Under the pieces are notes generated by a model. It had not been told where the DNA came from and did not search any database. It saw only the letters and a program-made list of their open reading frames with translations. A stretch of DNA of 64,000 nt from positions 62,001-126,000 of the forward strand of contig JAEUJY010000034.1 in assembly GCA_016794525.1 (NCBI GenBank), read 5' to 3'. Both the position numbers and the translations under genes were made by a program. How positions within the stretch are numbered: position 1 is the stretch's first letter; every line of letters starts with the position of its first letter. Positions 52,424 to 63,999 of this stretch are shown in pieces. Source of the stretch: Myxococcales bacterium (lineage in GTDB: Bacteria > Myxococcota_A > Polyangia > Haliangiales > Haliangiaceae).

Positions 52424-53850
52424 GGTGGTGGCCGGCGCTCGCGATCGTCGCCGCGTGCGGCGAGGCCGGCGTCACGCTGCGCCCGGTCTACGACCTGCCG
52501 GTCGACGACCCCGACGCGGTGGCCAGCGGCATCGACGCGGTCGAGCTGGCGGTCGCCCGCGCCGGCAGCGCGCAAGATCTGGCGTCGGTCACCTTCACAC
52601 CCGGCGCCGCGGCCGAGCTGGGCGGCGTCCCGTTCGCCGACGATCTGGTGGTCCACCTGACCGGGCGCCTCGGCGGCAGCGACGTCGGCTACGGCCGCAC
52701 CTGCGCCTTCGCGCTGACGGCCGACGACGAGCCGCCGACGCCGCACCTGTGGTTCGCCCGCAACGTCAAGTTCGCCAACGTCGACGTCACGCCGCGGCTG
52801 CGGCGCGGCGGTCAGGCGGTCACCGCCGGCGACGGCAGCGCGCTGTTGCTCGGCGGCGGCGATCGGGTCGCGGCGATGGTGGCCGAGCGCTTCGATCCCG
52901 GCACCGGCGCGCTGACCGACGCGGTGCCGTTGCTCGATCGGACCCAGGCGATGGCGGTGCCGCTCGGCAGCGGCGCGGCGGGGCGGGTCGCGGTGTTCGG
53001 CGGCGTCGACGGCGGTGGCGTCGGCGTCGGCAGCATCGAGCTGATCCGGCTCGACCGTGGCGCCGCCAGCGTCGAGGTCGATCCGCTGGGCGTGCTGGAT
53101 CGCGTCGAGGCCACCGCGACCGCGCTCACCGACGGGCGCGCCGTCGTGATCGGCGGCCGGCGACCGGGCGGCCCGCCGGTCGGCGACATCGACGTGATCG
53201 CCGACGCCGCCGGCGCCGTCGAGGTCCGGCCGGCGCGGGCGGTGCTGGCGCATCCGCGGGCCGGGCACACCGCGACCCGGCTCGGCGACGACGTCGGCGC
53301 GCCGGTGCTGGTCGCGGGCGGCGTCGACGAGACCGGCGCCGCGATCGCCGCCGCCGAGCTGTGGAAGCCGCTGTCGGGCGACCTGGCCAACCCGACGCAG
53401 TTCGACCGCCCGATGGTGGTGCCGCGCAGCCGCCACCTCGCGCGGCTGATGCCCGACGGCAGCGTCCTCATCCTCGGCGGCGTCGACGCGCTCGGCGCGC
53501 CGGTGTCGACGATCGAGCGCTACACGATCGACGCCGGCTTCGTCGCGGTCGGCGATCTGCCGACCGGGGCCGGGCTGGTCGACGCGACCGCGACCCCGCT
53601 GCCCGACGGCCGGATCCTGGTGGTCGGCGGCCGGCCCGCGCCGGGCGCGCCGGCGGTCGCCACCGCCGTGATCGCGCGCCTCGACGTCATCGACGGCTCG
53701 GTCGACGTGGTCGCCACCGATCGGCTCGCGGTGCCGCGCGCCGGCCACCAGGCGACGCTCCTGTGCGACGGCACGGTGCTGGTCAGCGGCGGCGCCGACG
53801 CGGTCGTCCGCGCCGAGCGCTACAACCCGCCGGCCACCGGCCGCCGCTGA
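52420..53850 (+). CDS. Lipoprotein with kelch-like beta-propeller
   Basis: A 476-residue lipoprotein (MRWWPALAIVAACGEAG; Cys13). The mature part after residue 120 has six or so repeats of the kelch type, each with a GG pair: SALLLGGGDRV, RVAVFGGVDGG, RAVVIGGRRPGG, PVLVAGGVDETG, SVLILGGVDALG, RILVVGGRPAPG and TVLVSGGADAV, each followed by a conserved hydrophobic/acidic strand. Kelch propellers are binding scaffolds; the ligand is unknown. GTG 52420 overlaps the stop of the preceding gene, so the pair is co-translated and both products are in the envelope. Confidence 0.75.
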   Translation: MRWWPALAIVAACGEAGVTLRPVYDLPVDDPDAVASGIDAVELAVARAGSAQDLASVTFTPGAAAELGGVPFADDLVVHLTGRLGGSDVGYGRTCAFALTADDEPPTPHLWFARNVKFANVDVTPRLRRGGQAVTAGDGSALLLGGGDRVAAMVAERFDPGTGALTDAVPLLDRTQAMAVPLGSGAAGRVAVFGGVDGGGVGVGSIELIRLDRGAASVEVDPLGVLDRVEATATALTDGRAVVIGGRRPGGPPVGDIDVIADAAGAVEVRPARAVLAHPRAGHTATRLGDDVGAPVLVAGGVDETGAAIAAAELWKPLSGDLANPTQFDRPMVVPRSRHLARLMPDGSVLILGGVDALGAPVSTIERYTIDAGFVAVGDLPTGAGLVDATATPLPDGRILVVGGRPAPGAPAVATAVIARLDVIDGSVDVVATDRLAVPRAGHQATLLCDGTVLVSGGADAVVRAERYNPPATGRR

Positions 53851-53882
53851 GCCGCGCCGCCGCGCCGCCCGCGACCCCCGCG

Positions 53883-54527
53883 TTACGCCGGGGCGCCGTC
53901 GTCGCGCGGGTTCGTCGCGCGGTACAGCGCCAGGTTGCCCTCGTCGTGGAGCAGGCGGACGTCGACGAAGCCGGCCCGCTCGAGCGTGCGCGGCTGATCC
54001 GCGCGCGTCAGCGTCAGCGCGGCCAGCGGCGCCGTGGGGTCGACCAGGTACCCGTCGCAGTACAGCATCAGGCCGCCCGGGACGAGCAGCGTGCGCGCGC
54101 GCTCGAACAGCGGCAGCGCGTGCCGCTTGTGGCGGGTCTCGTGGACCGCTTGCTGCGTCACGATCGCGTCGAACGTGCCGAGCCCGACGGGCCACGTCGG
54201 CGCGCGGAAGTCGCGGACGACGAACGCCACGCGCGCGGCGAGGTCGCCGAGGTGCGCGGCGGCGAGGGCGTGCATCGCCGGGGACCAATCGAGCGCGGTG
54301 TACGTGGCGACGTCGCAGCGGCGCAGCAGCGCGCGCGCGAGCTCGCCGGGGCCGGAGCCGAGCTCGAGGATGCGCAGCCGGCGGTGCGACGCCAGCGCGG
54401 CGCCGAACGCGGCGCGGAAGGCCTGGCGAAACGGCTTCCGCCGCCGCGTGTCGTCGAGCCACGCGCGCGCGGTTGCCGGATCGCGGTGGTCGACGCGGAT
54501 CGGCACGTCCTCGTCGTCGTCCGCCAT
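53883..54527 (-). CDS. Class I SAM-dependent methyltransferase
   Basis: A 214-residue methyltransferase. The SAM motif is LRILELGSGPGELARALLRR (ELGSGPGE near 55-62), motif II region YTALDWSPAMHALA, post-motif FVVRDFRAPTW, and FDAIVTQQAVHETRHKRHAL with the acidic turn before LLVPGGLML. These features resemble small-molecule methyltransferases of the Methyltransf_25 type. ATG 54527 lies six bases after the stop of the sigma-54 regulator gene upstream on the same strand, so the two are likely co-transcribed. Substrate unknown. Confidence 0.85.
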   Translation of the reverse strand: MADDDEDVPIRVDHRDPATARAWLDDTRRRKPFRQAFRAAFGAALASHRRLRILELGSGPGELARALLRRCDVATYTALDWSPAMHALAAAHLGDLAARVAFVVRDFRAPTWPVGLGTFDAIVTQQAVHETRHKRHALPLFERARTLLVPGGLMLYCDGYLVDPTAPLAALTLTRADQPRTLERAGFVDVRLLHDEGNLALYRATNPRDDGAPA

Positions 54528-54533
54528 GGCGTC

Positions 54534-56273
<1,740 letters not shown>

Positions 56274-56318
56274 GCTGTACGACCTGTGCACAGTGGCGGT
56301 CGGGACGACGAATCACCG

Positions 56319-56346
56319 TTGGAGATCCAGGCGGTTGGGCTAAGAT
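56319..56346 (+). promoter_or_regulatory. Candidate sigma-70 promoter for the lipoprotein at 56384
   Basis: TTGGAG (56319-56324) and TAAGAT (56341-56346) are 16 bases apart within the 110-base, relatively AT-rich gap between the divergent sigma-54 regulator and lipoprotein genes. The predicted transcript would start near 56353, giving a leader of about 30 bases. No sigma-54 GG/GC element was noticed in this gap. Confidence 0.35.
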
Positions 56347-56383
56347 GATCACTGGTATCCTGGTTGCAAACAAGGTCCATGCC

Positions 56384-57025
56384 ATGCGTCGTGTCGTCGC
56401 CCTAGCGCTCGTCGTCCTCGCCGGATGTCCGGCCGACGACCAGTCGCAGCCCGACGCGCCGGGCAGCGCGGGAGTGGCGGTGGCCTGGATCTCCGACCCG
56501 GCGGTGGTGCCGGGCCGGGTCGAGGACGGCTTCGATCTGACCGCGGCGGCCTTCCACCTGCGCAACCTGCGGGTGGTCGGCGACGCCGGCTCCGGCGACC
56601 CCCGCACCACCGCGCCGCTGGTCGAGCTGGGCTGGAGCAGCGAGGGGCGGCCGGGCACGATCGTGTTCCCCGACGCGCCGCCCGGGCTGTACTCGCGCAT
56701 GCTGTGGACGATCGATCGCGGCGCGGGCGCGTACGCCTACGAGCTCCACGGCACCGCGCAGACCGGCACCGGCCGCGAGCCGTACGCCATCCTGGACGCC
56801 GACCCGATCGCGATCGATCTCGACTACCAGATCGTGGCCGAGGCCGGCGCGCAGACGACGATCGTGACGCGGGTCGACTTCGACGACGTGCTCGACGTGG
56901 TCGACTTCGACGCCGCCCCGCTGATCGGCGGCGTCCGCACGATCACCGCCGGTGATCCGCAGCTGGCGGTGATCCGCGTCGAGGTCCGCAAGGCCTTCGG
57001 CGTGCACCCCAGCGATCAGCCGTGA
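56384..57025 (+). CDS. Lipoprotein, hypothetical
   Basis: A 213-residue lipoprotein (MRRVVALALVVLAGCPADD; Cys15 after VLAG, a canonical lipobox). The mature part is all-beta (AVAWISDPAV, AAFHLRNLRVVGDAG, YAYELHGTAQTG, TIVTRVDFDDVLDVVDFD), compatible with a small immunoglobulin- or lipocalin-like domain. No family recognised. ATG 56384 was preferred to an upstream ATG at 56345, which would put 13 residues before the signal peptide and overlaps a promoter-like -10. Confidence 0.65.
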   Translation: MRRVVALALVVLAGCPADDQSQPDAPGSAGVAVAWISDPAVVPGRVEDGFDLTAAAFHLRNLRVVGDAGSGDPRTTAPLVELGWSSEGRPGTIVFPDAPPGLYSRMLWTIDRGAGAYAYELHGTAQTGTGREPYAILDADPIAIDLDYQIVAEAGAQTTIVTRVDFDDVLDVVDFDAAPLIGGVRTITAGDPQLAVIRVEVRKAFGVHPSDQP

Positions 57026-57052
57026 CGGCGCGGCGCCCGCGCGCCGGCGACG

Positions 57053-60000
57053 TCACCGCGGCCGGAACGCCAGGCTGATCCGCGCGTCGAGCTGCTCGAG
57101 GAGTTCGATGATCTGCACCATCTTCTGCGCCAGCACCTGATCGCCGGCGCGCGACTCGACCGCGGCGCCCACCACCGGCACCAGCGTGTCCTCGAGGCGG
57201 CGGATCTGGCTGAGCAGCTGATCGGGATCGACCGCCGGCGTGGCGGCGCCCGGGGCCGGCGCGCGCTCGACGGCGCCGCGCAGGCTGGCGGCCAGCGCGT
57301 CGAGGCGCGGGCCCAGCCAGCCCTCGGGATCGCGGCCGGCCTCGTCGGCGGTCGCCCGCTGCGCCGCGGCGACGACGGCCTGGCGCAGCGCCCGCACCTC
57401 GCCGCCCAGCTCGGCGGTCGGGCTGGGCGCGGCCAGCGCGGTCCGGATCGCCGACAGCTCGACGCCCAGGCCCGACAGCGTGCCGACCAGCCGGGTCACC
57501 GGATCGTCGGCGCCGCCGCCCATCCGCCGCTGCCGCACGTACTCGGCCTTGATCTGCGCCCAGCGCTCGGCCTGCGCCGGCGTCTGCCGCCCGCGCAGCT
57601 CGGCCAGCTTGAGCAGGTTCTGCTCCGCCGCGGTGGTCAGGGTCTGCGCCTCGCCGCGGTAGTGGTCGTCGATCAGCTGCTCGAGCTCGTCGGGCGTCAT
57701 CGCCGCGACCACCTTCTCGGCGATCTTGCCCATGTTGCGGTAGCTGCCCTGCAGCTTGAACGGAGGCTCGGTGCGGAACGCGTCGGCCTGCGCCGCCGAG
57801 CGGATGTACTCGGCGTTGACCTTGAGCAGCGTGGCCTGCGCGGTCAGGAGGTGGCGCAGCACCGCGAGGATCTCCTCGAGCTCGACGCCGGCGTAGCCGT
57901 GGGCCAGCTCGGTGGTCGGCACCGGCTCGCCCTGCGCCAGCCGCACCAGCTTGTAGACGTCGCTCAGCTCGCGGCCGGCCACCGGCGCCAGCGTCGGGTT
58001 GGCGGTGAGCGCGTTCTCGAGGAACGACAGCGCGAAGGCGTCGGCGCGCCCGGCCAACACGTCGCCGAGGTTGTAGACGTCGGCGCGGTTGGCCAGCATG
58101 TCGGGGATGCGGAACTGCTCGCCGCTCTCGGTGTACGGGTTGCCGGCCATGACCACGCAGAACTTCTTGCCGCGCAGGTCGTAGGTGCGGGTCTTGCCGC
58201 GCCAGACGCCCTCGATCTTGCGCTGCGCGTCGCACAGCGAGATGAACTTCTGCAGCAGCTCGGGTGAGGTGTGCTGGATGTCGTCGAGGTACAGCATCGC
58301 GTTGGTGCCCAGCTCGAGGGCCAGCGACACCTTCTCGATCTCCTGGCGCGCGGTCGCGTTGGGCGCGTCGGCGGGATCGAGCGACGTGACCTCGTGGCCG
58401 AGCGCCGGCCCGTTGACCTTGACGAACGCCAGGCCCAGCCGCGCCGCGACGTACTCCATCAGCGTGGTCTTGCCGTAGCCGGGCGGCGAGATCAGCAACA
58501 GCAGGCCCATCTGATCGGTGCGCTTGGCGGCGCCGGCCGCGCCCAGCTGCTTGGCCAGGTTGGCGCCGATCAGCGGCAGGTAGACCTGATCGATGAGCCG
58601 GTTGCGCACGAACGACGACATCACCTTCGGCGCCAGCTCGCCGAGGCGCAGCCGCGCCCGCTCGCGATCGGCGACCTCGGCGCGCGCCGCGCGGTAGGCG
58701 CGGAACGCCGGCACCACCTCGGCGCGGAAGCGGGCGAGGCGCGCGGTCAGCTCGTCGAGCCGCACCGGCAGGCTGCCGCTGGTGATCCGCGGGTGGCGGC
58801 CGTACAGGCCGGTCACGGTGGCCTCGACGATCGCGCTCGACGGCTCGCGCTCGAGCCCCGGCGTGGCGATCAGCGTGGCAGCCTCGAGCGCCGCGCTGGC
58901 CAGCTCGGGGCGCCGCGCGACGACGCCGTCGACCCACGCCCGGGCCAGCCCGAGCGCCGCGCCGGTGCCGGCGCCGAGCGCGGCGATGTCGTCGGTGAAG
59001 CCCAGCCGCGCGCCGTGGCTGTCGAGCTCGGCGTGCAGCGCCTCCTGGATCGTCACCGCCGCGCCGCTGACGACGAACCGCGGGTGCGCGGCCGCCAGCT
59101 CGCGCACCAGGTAGGTCGCGGCCAGCGCGGCGTCGCCGGCGACCAGGCCGGCCTGGGCCAGCGCCGGGTCGTGCTCGACGAACCGCGCCAGCACCGTCGC
59201 GATCTCGCCGGCGAGCTGGGCGCGACCGCCGCGATCGCCGAGCGTGCCGGCCAGGCGGGCCAGGCTCTGCGCGGTGCGGTGCCAGCGCGCCTTGGTCGCG
59301 GCGTCGGCCAGCCCGACCCAGCCCATCACCGCCAGCGCGCGGGCGCCGGTGGCGTGGCCCAGCCGGCCCGCGCCCTCGCGCATCGCCAGCAGCCGCTCGA
59401 GGATCTTCGCCGCGTCGGCGTCGTGGACGCCGCGCTCGTAGCCCTCGTCGTAGCGCTCCTGCGCCAGCTGGCGCAGCGTCGCCTCGAGCGTGCCGGCGCG
59501 CGCGTGGTCGTGCAGCGCCGCCAGCGTCAGCCCGCCGGCGCCGGCCTCGGCGTCGGCCAGCACCGCCGCCGCCAGGTACTCGCCGCGGTAGACCTCGGCC
59601 GACTCCGACGGCAGGTCCTGGTGCCACAGCGCCCGGGCCGCCAGCAGGCGCTCGTCGGTGAGCGGCTCGTAGAAGTCGGTGCCGGCCAGGTGGATCGCCA
59701 GCCCGTCGTCGTGCGGCACGATCATCAGCTCGAGCGGCTGCTTGTTGACCGGGAAGCGGTGCTCGCCGAAGCGGATCAGCTCGCCGCCACCCTCGAACAG
59801 GTCGGCCGCGTCGCGCTGGCCGCGCAGCGCGTCCTGGCGCGCGGTCTTGAGCTTGGCCTCGAGCTCGTCGGCCTTGACGCCGTCGCCGAGGCTGCCCAGC
59901 TCGGCGACGATGTCGCGCAGCTTGGCGATCATCGCGTCGGACGCGAAGTACGCGTTGACCTCGTCGGGCGAGCCCAGCCCGGCGGCGCGCCGGGCCACGC

Positions 60001-62368
60001 CCTCGAGGATCCGCTGCGCCGCCTTGTGCAGGTTGGCGGTGCGGCGCTGGCGCTCGGCGGCCAGCAGCTGCTTCTTGGCGCCGACGGCGTCGACGATCTC
60101 CTCGCGCTTGCCGGCCAGCTCGGCGGTCAGCTCGTCGAGCTCGGCGAACCGGCCCTCGAGCTCCTCGAGCTGGACCAAGAGGCGGGTCAGCTCCTGATCG
60201 CAGCGCTCGGGCGTGTCGCACTGGGCCAGCGCCGACGCGACGCTCTGGCTGATCAGCTTCACCTGGGCGCCGAACTCGGCGCGGCCCTCGCGGGTCGCCA
60301 GCTCGCGGTGGCGGCCCTCGATCGTCGCGCGGGCCCGGTTCACCTTGCCGAAGGCGTCGGTGATGTTCTCGAGGATCGCGGTGCGGCGGGTGGCGTCGGC
60401 GATCGTCAGCGATCCGATCACGTTGCCGAGCAGGTCGAGCCCGCCGGCGACCTGATCGATCTCCTCGCGCAGCGGCTTGACCGCCGCCGCGGTGCCGAGC
60501 TCGCCGGCGCGGCCGGCCAGCCCGTCGGCCTTGGCCACCAGCGCGCCGAACGCGTCGCCGCGGGCCAGGAACCCGACGCAGTCGGCGGTGACGCGATCGA
60601 ACGCGGTCGCGACCTCGGCCTCGAGCGCCTTGAGCCGCGCGGCGTCGATGAACCGCACCTCCTGCTTGGAGATCAGCTGGCCGCGCAGCCCGCGCAGCCC
60701 GGTCAGCGCGTCGAGGAACGGCTCGATCGCCTCCCAGCCCTCGGAGCGGGTGGCGCGCAGCCGCTCGGTCACCGCGGCCTCGGCCTCGGCCAGCGCCGCC
60801 GCGGCGGCCGCCTCGAGCGCGACCACCTTCTCGTACTCGTCGAGGATCAGCTTGGCGGTCGCCTTGACGTCGGCGATCGCGGTCTTGAGATCGCCGGCGT
60901 CGGCGTGGCCCAGCCAGTAGTAGGCGTCGGCGGCGCGGGTCGACAGCGCCAGGATGTCCTCGAAGGTCGGCCGCTTCGGGGCCTCGGTCCCGGCCAGCCG
61001 CGCGATCGACAGCGCGTCGGACAGGCCGCGCACCAGATCGGCGTTGCCGACCTTGGCCAGGTAGCTGCCGTCGGTGGGCGCCGACGCCGCGTGCTCGGCC
61101 GAGGTGAACGGGGTCTTCCACACCTGCATCGGGTGGACCCGGGTCGGCTCGCTCGACGCCGAGCGCATCACGACCAGCCGGCCGTCGGCGAACAGCGAGT
61201 AGCCGTGGCTGGTGATCGGCGCGGCGATCGCCTTCTCGATCAGGTTGTACGGGTACAGCAGGTAGGTGCCGTCGCTGCCGCGGTGGTAGACGTAGAGGAC
61301 GTCCTCGCCGTTGGGCGAGCGCACCTCGCGCTTGAGCACGTAGTCGCTGGCGTCGCCGTCGAAGGTCTTGTACGCGCCGCCGACCAGCACGTAGCCGCCG
61401 GGGAAGACGATGCCGTGATCCTCGGGCAGCGAGCGGCAGCCCTGGCCGATGCCGTCGGCGCGCACCACCGTGCGCGACCGCGCGTCGAACACCAGGTAGC
61501 GCCACGCGGTCTCGCGGAACGGCAGCACCTTGAGCACGATCAGCCCGCCGGGCTTGCCGATCGCCGCGTAGAAGAAGCGGCCGTCGTCGAGCGACTGGTT
61601 GGCGTCAGCCACCGGCTCGCTGTAGATGCCGCGGCCGGTCTCGGTGTTGTCCTCGACCTTGATCGTCAGATCGCCGCCGACGGTCTCGATGAAGAGCGTG
61701 TCGAGGATGTTGTAGTGCGGGTGCTTGCCGGCGACCTGATCGTCGCGGGTGACCTCGCGCCACTCGAAGTCGTAGGCCGGCGGGTACAGCGCGGCCAGGT
61801 CGCGATCGCCGCGATCGTCGACGTAGGTGACCCGCCCGTCGGGCTCGATCCGCCAGCGCAGGACCTTCTGGTCCTTCCAGGTCGCGCCGGCCTGGAACAC
61901 CGCGAGCAGGAGCGTGTCGCGCTTGATCAGCTGGATCAGCCGCGCGTCGCGGTAGTAGCGGTACAGGTTGGCGAAGTCGCGGCCCAGCTCGGCGCCGGTC
62001 AGGAAGCCGCCGAGCCCGTCGAGCGGCAGCGGCGAGGTGTCGAAGCCGGCGTCGCCGCCGCCGGTCACCGGCTCGAACCGGTGCAGCGCCAGGACGTCGC
62101 CGATCTTGGTCTCGGACTTGAGCCCGAGGAAGACGTTGAAGCCGAGCAGCAGCTGGCCGCCGATCGCGACGATGTCGGCCGGGACGCAGTTGTGCTCCGA
62201 GCGCACCCGCTCGGTCGCGATCAGCTGCGGCTCGGTGGCGCCGAACAGCGCCTTGCGGCGGGCGTTGAGCGCGTCGGCGCGCTTGGCCAGCTCGCCGCCG
62301 GCGGTCGCCAGCCGCTGGCGCAGCACCTCGTAGTTGCCACCGGTCAGGGCGGCGTCGACATCAGCCAT
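57053..62368 (-). CDS. DUF3686-type large AAA ATPase ('DNA repair ATPase')
   Basis: A 1771-residue cytoplasmic protein. The N-terminal 450 residues are a beta-rich region (RIEPDGRVTYVDDRGDRDL, GKPGGLIVLKVLPFRETAWR, LVVMRSASSEPTRVHPMQVW) typical of the family annotated as DNA repair ATPase. Residues about 500-780 are long helices with coiled-coil character. A single AAA module lies near residue 1290: Walker A LLISPPGYGKTTLMEYVAAR and Walker B AMLYLDDIQHTSPELLQKF, with sensor 1 FCVVMAGNPYTESG. The C-terminal 250 residues are helical. The DNA-repair label is inherited annotation, not demonstrated. It follows the flotillin gene by 80 bases, a pairing seen in many bacteria, and may act at membrane microdomains. 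Confidence 0.85.
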   Translation of the reverse strand: MADVDAALTGGNYEVLRQRLATAGGELAKRADALNARRKALFGATEPQLIATERVRSEHNCVPADIVAIGGQLLLGFNVFLGLKSETKIGDVLALHRFEPVTGGGDAGFDTSPLPLDGLGGFLTGAELGRDFANLYRYYRDARLIQLIKRDTLLLAVFQAGATWKDQKVLRWRIEPDGRVTYVDDRGDRDLAALYPPAYDFEWREVTRDDQVAGKHPHYNILDTLFIETVGGDLTIKVEDNTETGRGIYSEPVADANQSLDDGRFFYAAIGKPGGLIVLKVLPFRETAWRYLVFDARSRTVVRADGIGQGCRSLPEDHGIVFPGGYVLVGGAYKTFDGDASDYVLKREVRSPNGEDVLYVYHRGSDGTYLLYPYNLIEKAIAAPITSHGYSLFADGRLVVMRSASSEPTRVHPMQVWKTPFTSAEHAASAPTDGSYLAKVGNADLVRGLSDALSIARLAGTEAPKRPTFEDILALSTRAADAYYWLGHADAGDLKTAIADVKATAKLILDEYEKVVALEAAAAAALAEAEAAVTERLRATRSEGWEAIEPFLDALTGLRGLRGQLISKQEVRFIDAARLKALEAEVATAFDRVTADCVGFLARGDAFGALVAKADGLAGRAGELGTAAAVKPLREEIDQVAGGLDLLGNVIGSLTIADATRRTAILENITDAFGKVNRARATIEGRHRELATREGRAEFGAQVKLISQSVASALAQCDTPERCDQELTRLLVQLEELEGRFAELDELTAELAGKREEIVDAVGAKKQLLAAERQRRTANLHKAAQRILEGVARRAAGLGSPDEVNAYFASDAMIAKLRDIVAELGSLGDGVKADELEAKLKTARQDALRGQRDAADLFEGGGELIRFGEHRFPVNKQPLELMIVPHDDGLAIHLAGTDFYEPLTDERLLAARALWHQDLPSESAEVYRGEYLAAAVLADAEAGAGGLTLAALHDHARAGTLEATLRQLAQERYDEGYERGVHDADAAKILERLLAMREGAGRLGHATGARALAVMGWVGLADAATKARWHRTAQSLARLAGTLGDRGGRAQLAGEIATVLARFVEHDPALAQAGLVAGDAALAATYLVRELAAAHPRFVVSGAAVTIQEALHAELDSHGARLGFTDDIAALGAGTGAALGLARAWVDGVVARRPELASAALEAATLIATPGLEREPSSAIVEATVTGLYGRHPRITSGSLPVRLDELTARLARFRAEVVPAFRAYRAARAEVADRERARLRLGELAPKVMSSFVRNRLIDQVYLPLIGANLAKQLGAAGAAKRTDQMGLLLLISPPGYGKTTLMEYVAARLGLAFVKVNGPALGHEVTSLDPADAPNATARQEIEKVSLALELGTNAMLYLDDIQHTSPELLQKFISLCDAQRKIEGVWRGKTRTYDLRGKKFCVVMAGNPYTESGEQFRIPDMLANRADVYNLGDVLAGRADAFALSFLENALTANPTLAPVAGRELSDVYKLVRLAQGEPVPTTELAHGYAGVELEEILAVLRHLLTAQATLLKVNAEYIRSAAQADAFRTEPPFKLQGSYRNMGKIAEKVVAAMTPDELEQLIDDHYRGEAQTLTTAAEQNLLKLAELRGRQTPAQAERWAQIKAEYVRQRRMGGGADDPVTRLVGTLSGLGVELSAIRTALAAPSPTAELGGEVRALRQAVVAAAQRATADEAGRDPEGWLGPRLDALAASLRGAVERAPAPGAATPAVDPDQLLSQIRRLEDTLVPVVGAAVESRAGDQVLAQKMVQIIELLEQLDARISLAFRPR

Positions 62369-62448
62369 GCGTCATACCTCGACTGCAAGCGGACCCAGCG
62401 AAGGAGGCGGGCGGGGCGGGGCCACGCGGGCCCCGCCCGGCCATCGGC

Positions 62449-63999
62449 TCAACTGACCTTGTCGTCGTCCACACCGAGCTTCTTGGCCTGCTCGAGCAGC
62501 GCCGCCAGCTTGCGCTTGGTGGTGTCGTCGGCCTTGAGCATCAGGTTGGCCAGCACCGCCGAGATGGTCAGGTTCTTCAGGCCCTCGGCCGAGCCGCCGG
62601 CGGCGGCGCCGACCATGTCCTTCAGGTCCTGCATGAAGCGGCCGTCCTCGAGCCGGTCGCCGAGCGCGGCCCGGACCACCTCGGAGTGATCGACGACGCC
62701 GTCGATCGAGGTGCCCAGCGCCACCGCCTTGACGAAGCGGTCGAAGAACTGGCCGTCGCCGCCGACGATCTTGATGTCGGCCTTGCCCATCGCCTCGGCC
62801 ATGACCTTGGCCTGCGACTCGGACATCGCCACCCGGGCCTTGATCTGCTCGAGCGCGATCTCGCGCTGGTTGGCCAGCTTGAGGCGGAACTCCTCGTGCT
62901 CGCGGCCCGCGCCCTCGAGCGCGCGCATCGCCTCGGCCTTCTGCGCCAGGCCGTGGGCCTCGGCGGTCATGCGCTTCTCGATCGCACCGGCCTCGGCCTC
63001 CTTGGCCGCGACCTCGGCGAGCAGCTTCTCGCGCAGGCTGACCGCCTCGGCCAGGCCGGTCTTCTCGATCGCGGCGGCCTCGGCCTCGCGCCCGGCGGCC
63101 TCGGCCATCGCCTTGCGGCGCACGTTCTCGGCGACGACGGTGCCTTCGCGGTCGAGCACCTGCACCTGGGCCTCCTTGACCTTGGCCTGGGCCATGCCGG
63201 TCTTCTCGAGCGCGACGGCGTCGGCCTCCTTGACCCGCACCTGGGCCAGGCCGGCCGCGGCGTGCTCGGCCTGGGTGCCCTCGGAGCGGCGGATCGCGGC
63301 GCGGGCCTCCTTGTCGGACGCCTCCATCGCCGCCTCGGCGAGGATCAGCTGGCGCTTGGCGTGGGCCGACGCGACCTGCTGCTCGGCCTCGGCCTTCTTG
63401 ATGTCCTTGATGAACACCTCCTGGGCGGCGGCCTCGGCGTTGACGATCGTGACGTGCTTGTGGCGCTTGGCCTCGGCGTCGACGCGCAGGTCCTTGATCG
63501 CCTCCTCCTCGACGGCGACGGTCTTGTCGACGGCGACGCGGGCGCGGATGATGTCGGCGATCGACCGCTTCTCGGCCTCGACCGCCTTGTTCATGTCGAT
63601 CGAGCCGAGCTCGACCTCGCGCTTGCGGGTGACCTCCTCGAGATCGTGGGCCTTGGCCACGCGCACCTTCTCGACCTCGACCTCGCGGATGCGGCCCTGC
63701 TCGCTGACCTGGACCGCGCGCAGCTTGGCCTGCTCGGCCATCTGCACCGCCTCCTCGGCGCGCTGGCGGTCGACGTGGGTGCGCTTCTCCTCGTCGAGGC
63801 GGAAGCGGTGGGCCTCGTTCTCCTCGCGCGCGGTCGCGATCGCGATCTCCTTGTTCTTCTTGGCCTCGGCCTCGGCGCGGGCCTGCTCGAACCGGAACAC
63901 CGCCTCGTCGGCGGTCAGGTTCTGCTTGCCCAGCTCCATCCGCTCCTTCTGCTTGAGCTGGTTGGTGTCGATCGCCGCCGACGTCGTGATGTCGGTGAT
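62449..63999 (-). CDS. Flotillin/SPFH family protein, N-terminus outside window
   Basis: The frame runs from the window edge (ITDITTSAAIDTNQLKQKER, then MELGKQNLTADEAV) to the stop at 62449, 516 visible residues. These form the long Ala/Glu/Lys heptad-rich coiled coil of flotillins, with repeated EAEAAAIEK/EAEAGAIEK motifs, followed by a C-terminal helical domain (FFDRFVKAVALGTSIDGVVD). The SPFH/band 7 domain and membrane anchor must lie upstream of 64000; the M at 63939 is internal. Flotillins scaffold membrane microdomains. The downstream giant ATPase is probably its partner. Confidence 0.88.
   Translation of the reverse strand: MTDITTSAAIDTNQLKQKERMELGKQNLTADEAVFRFEQARAEAEAKKNKEIAIATAREENEAHRFRLDEEKRTHVDRQRAEEAVQMAEQAKLRAVQVSEQGRIREVEVEKVRVAKAHDLEEVTRKREVELGSIDMNKAVEAEKRSIADIIRARVAVDKTVAVEEEAIKDLRVDAEAKRHKHVTIVNAEAAAQEVFIKDIKKAEAEQQVASAHAKRQLILAEAAMEASDKEARAAIRRSEGTQAEHAAAGLAQVRVKEADAVALEKTGMAQAKVKEAQVQVLDREGTVVAENVRRKAMAEAAGREAEAAAIEKTGLAEAVSLREKLLAEVAAKEAEAGAIEKRMTAEAHGLAQKAEAMRALEGAGREHEEFRLKLANQREIALEQIKARVAMSESQAKVMAEAMGKADIKIVGGDGQFFDRFVKAVALGTSIDGVVDHSEVVRAALGDRLEDGRFMQDLKDMVGAAAGGSAEGLKNLTISAVLANLMLKADDTTKRKLAALLEQAKKLGVDDDKVS

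Noticed and set aside
57053-62368. Assigning the giant ATPase a definite role in DNA repair
   Set aside because: The label is inherited annotation; no nuclease, helicase or DNA-binding motif was seen.
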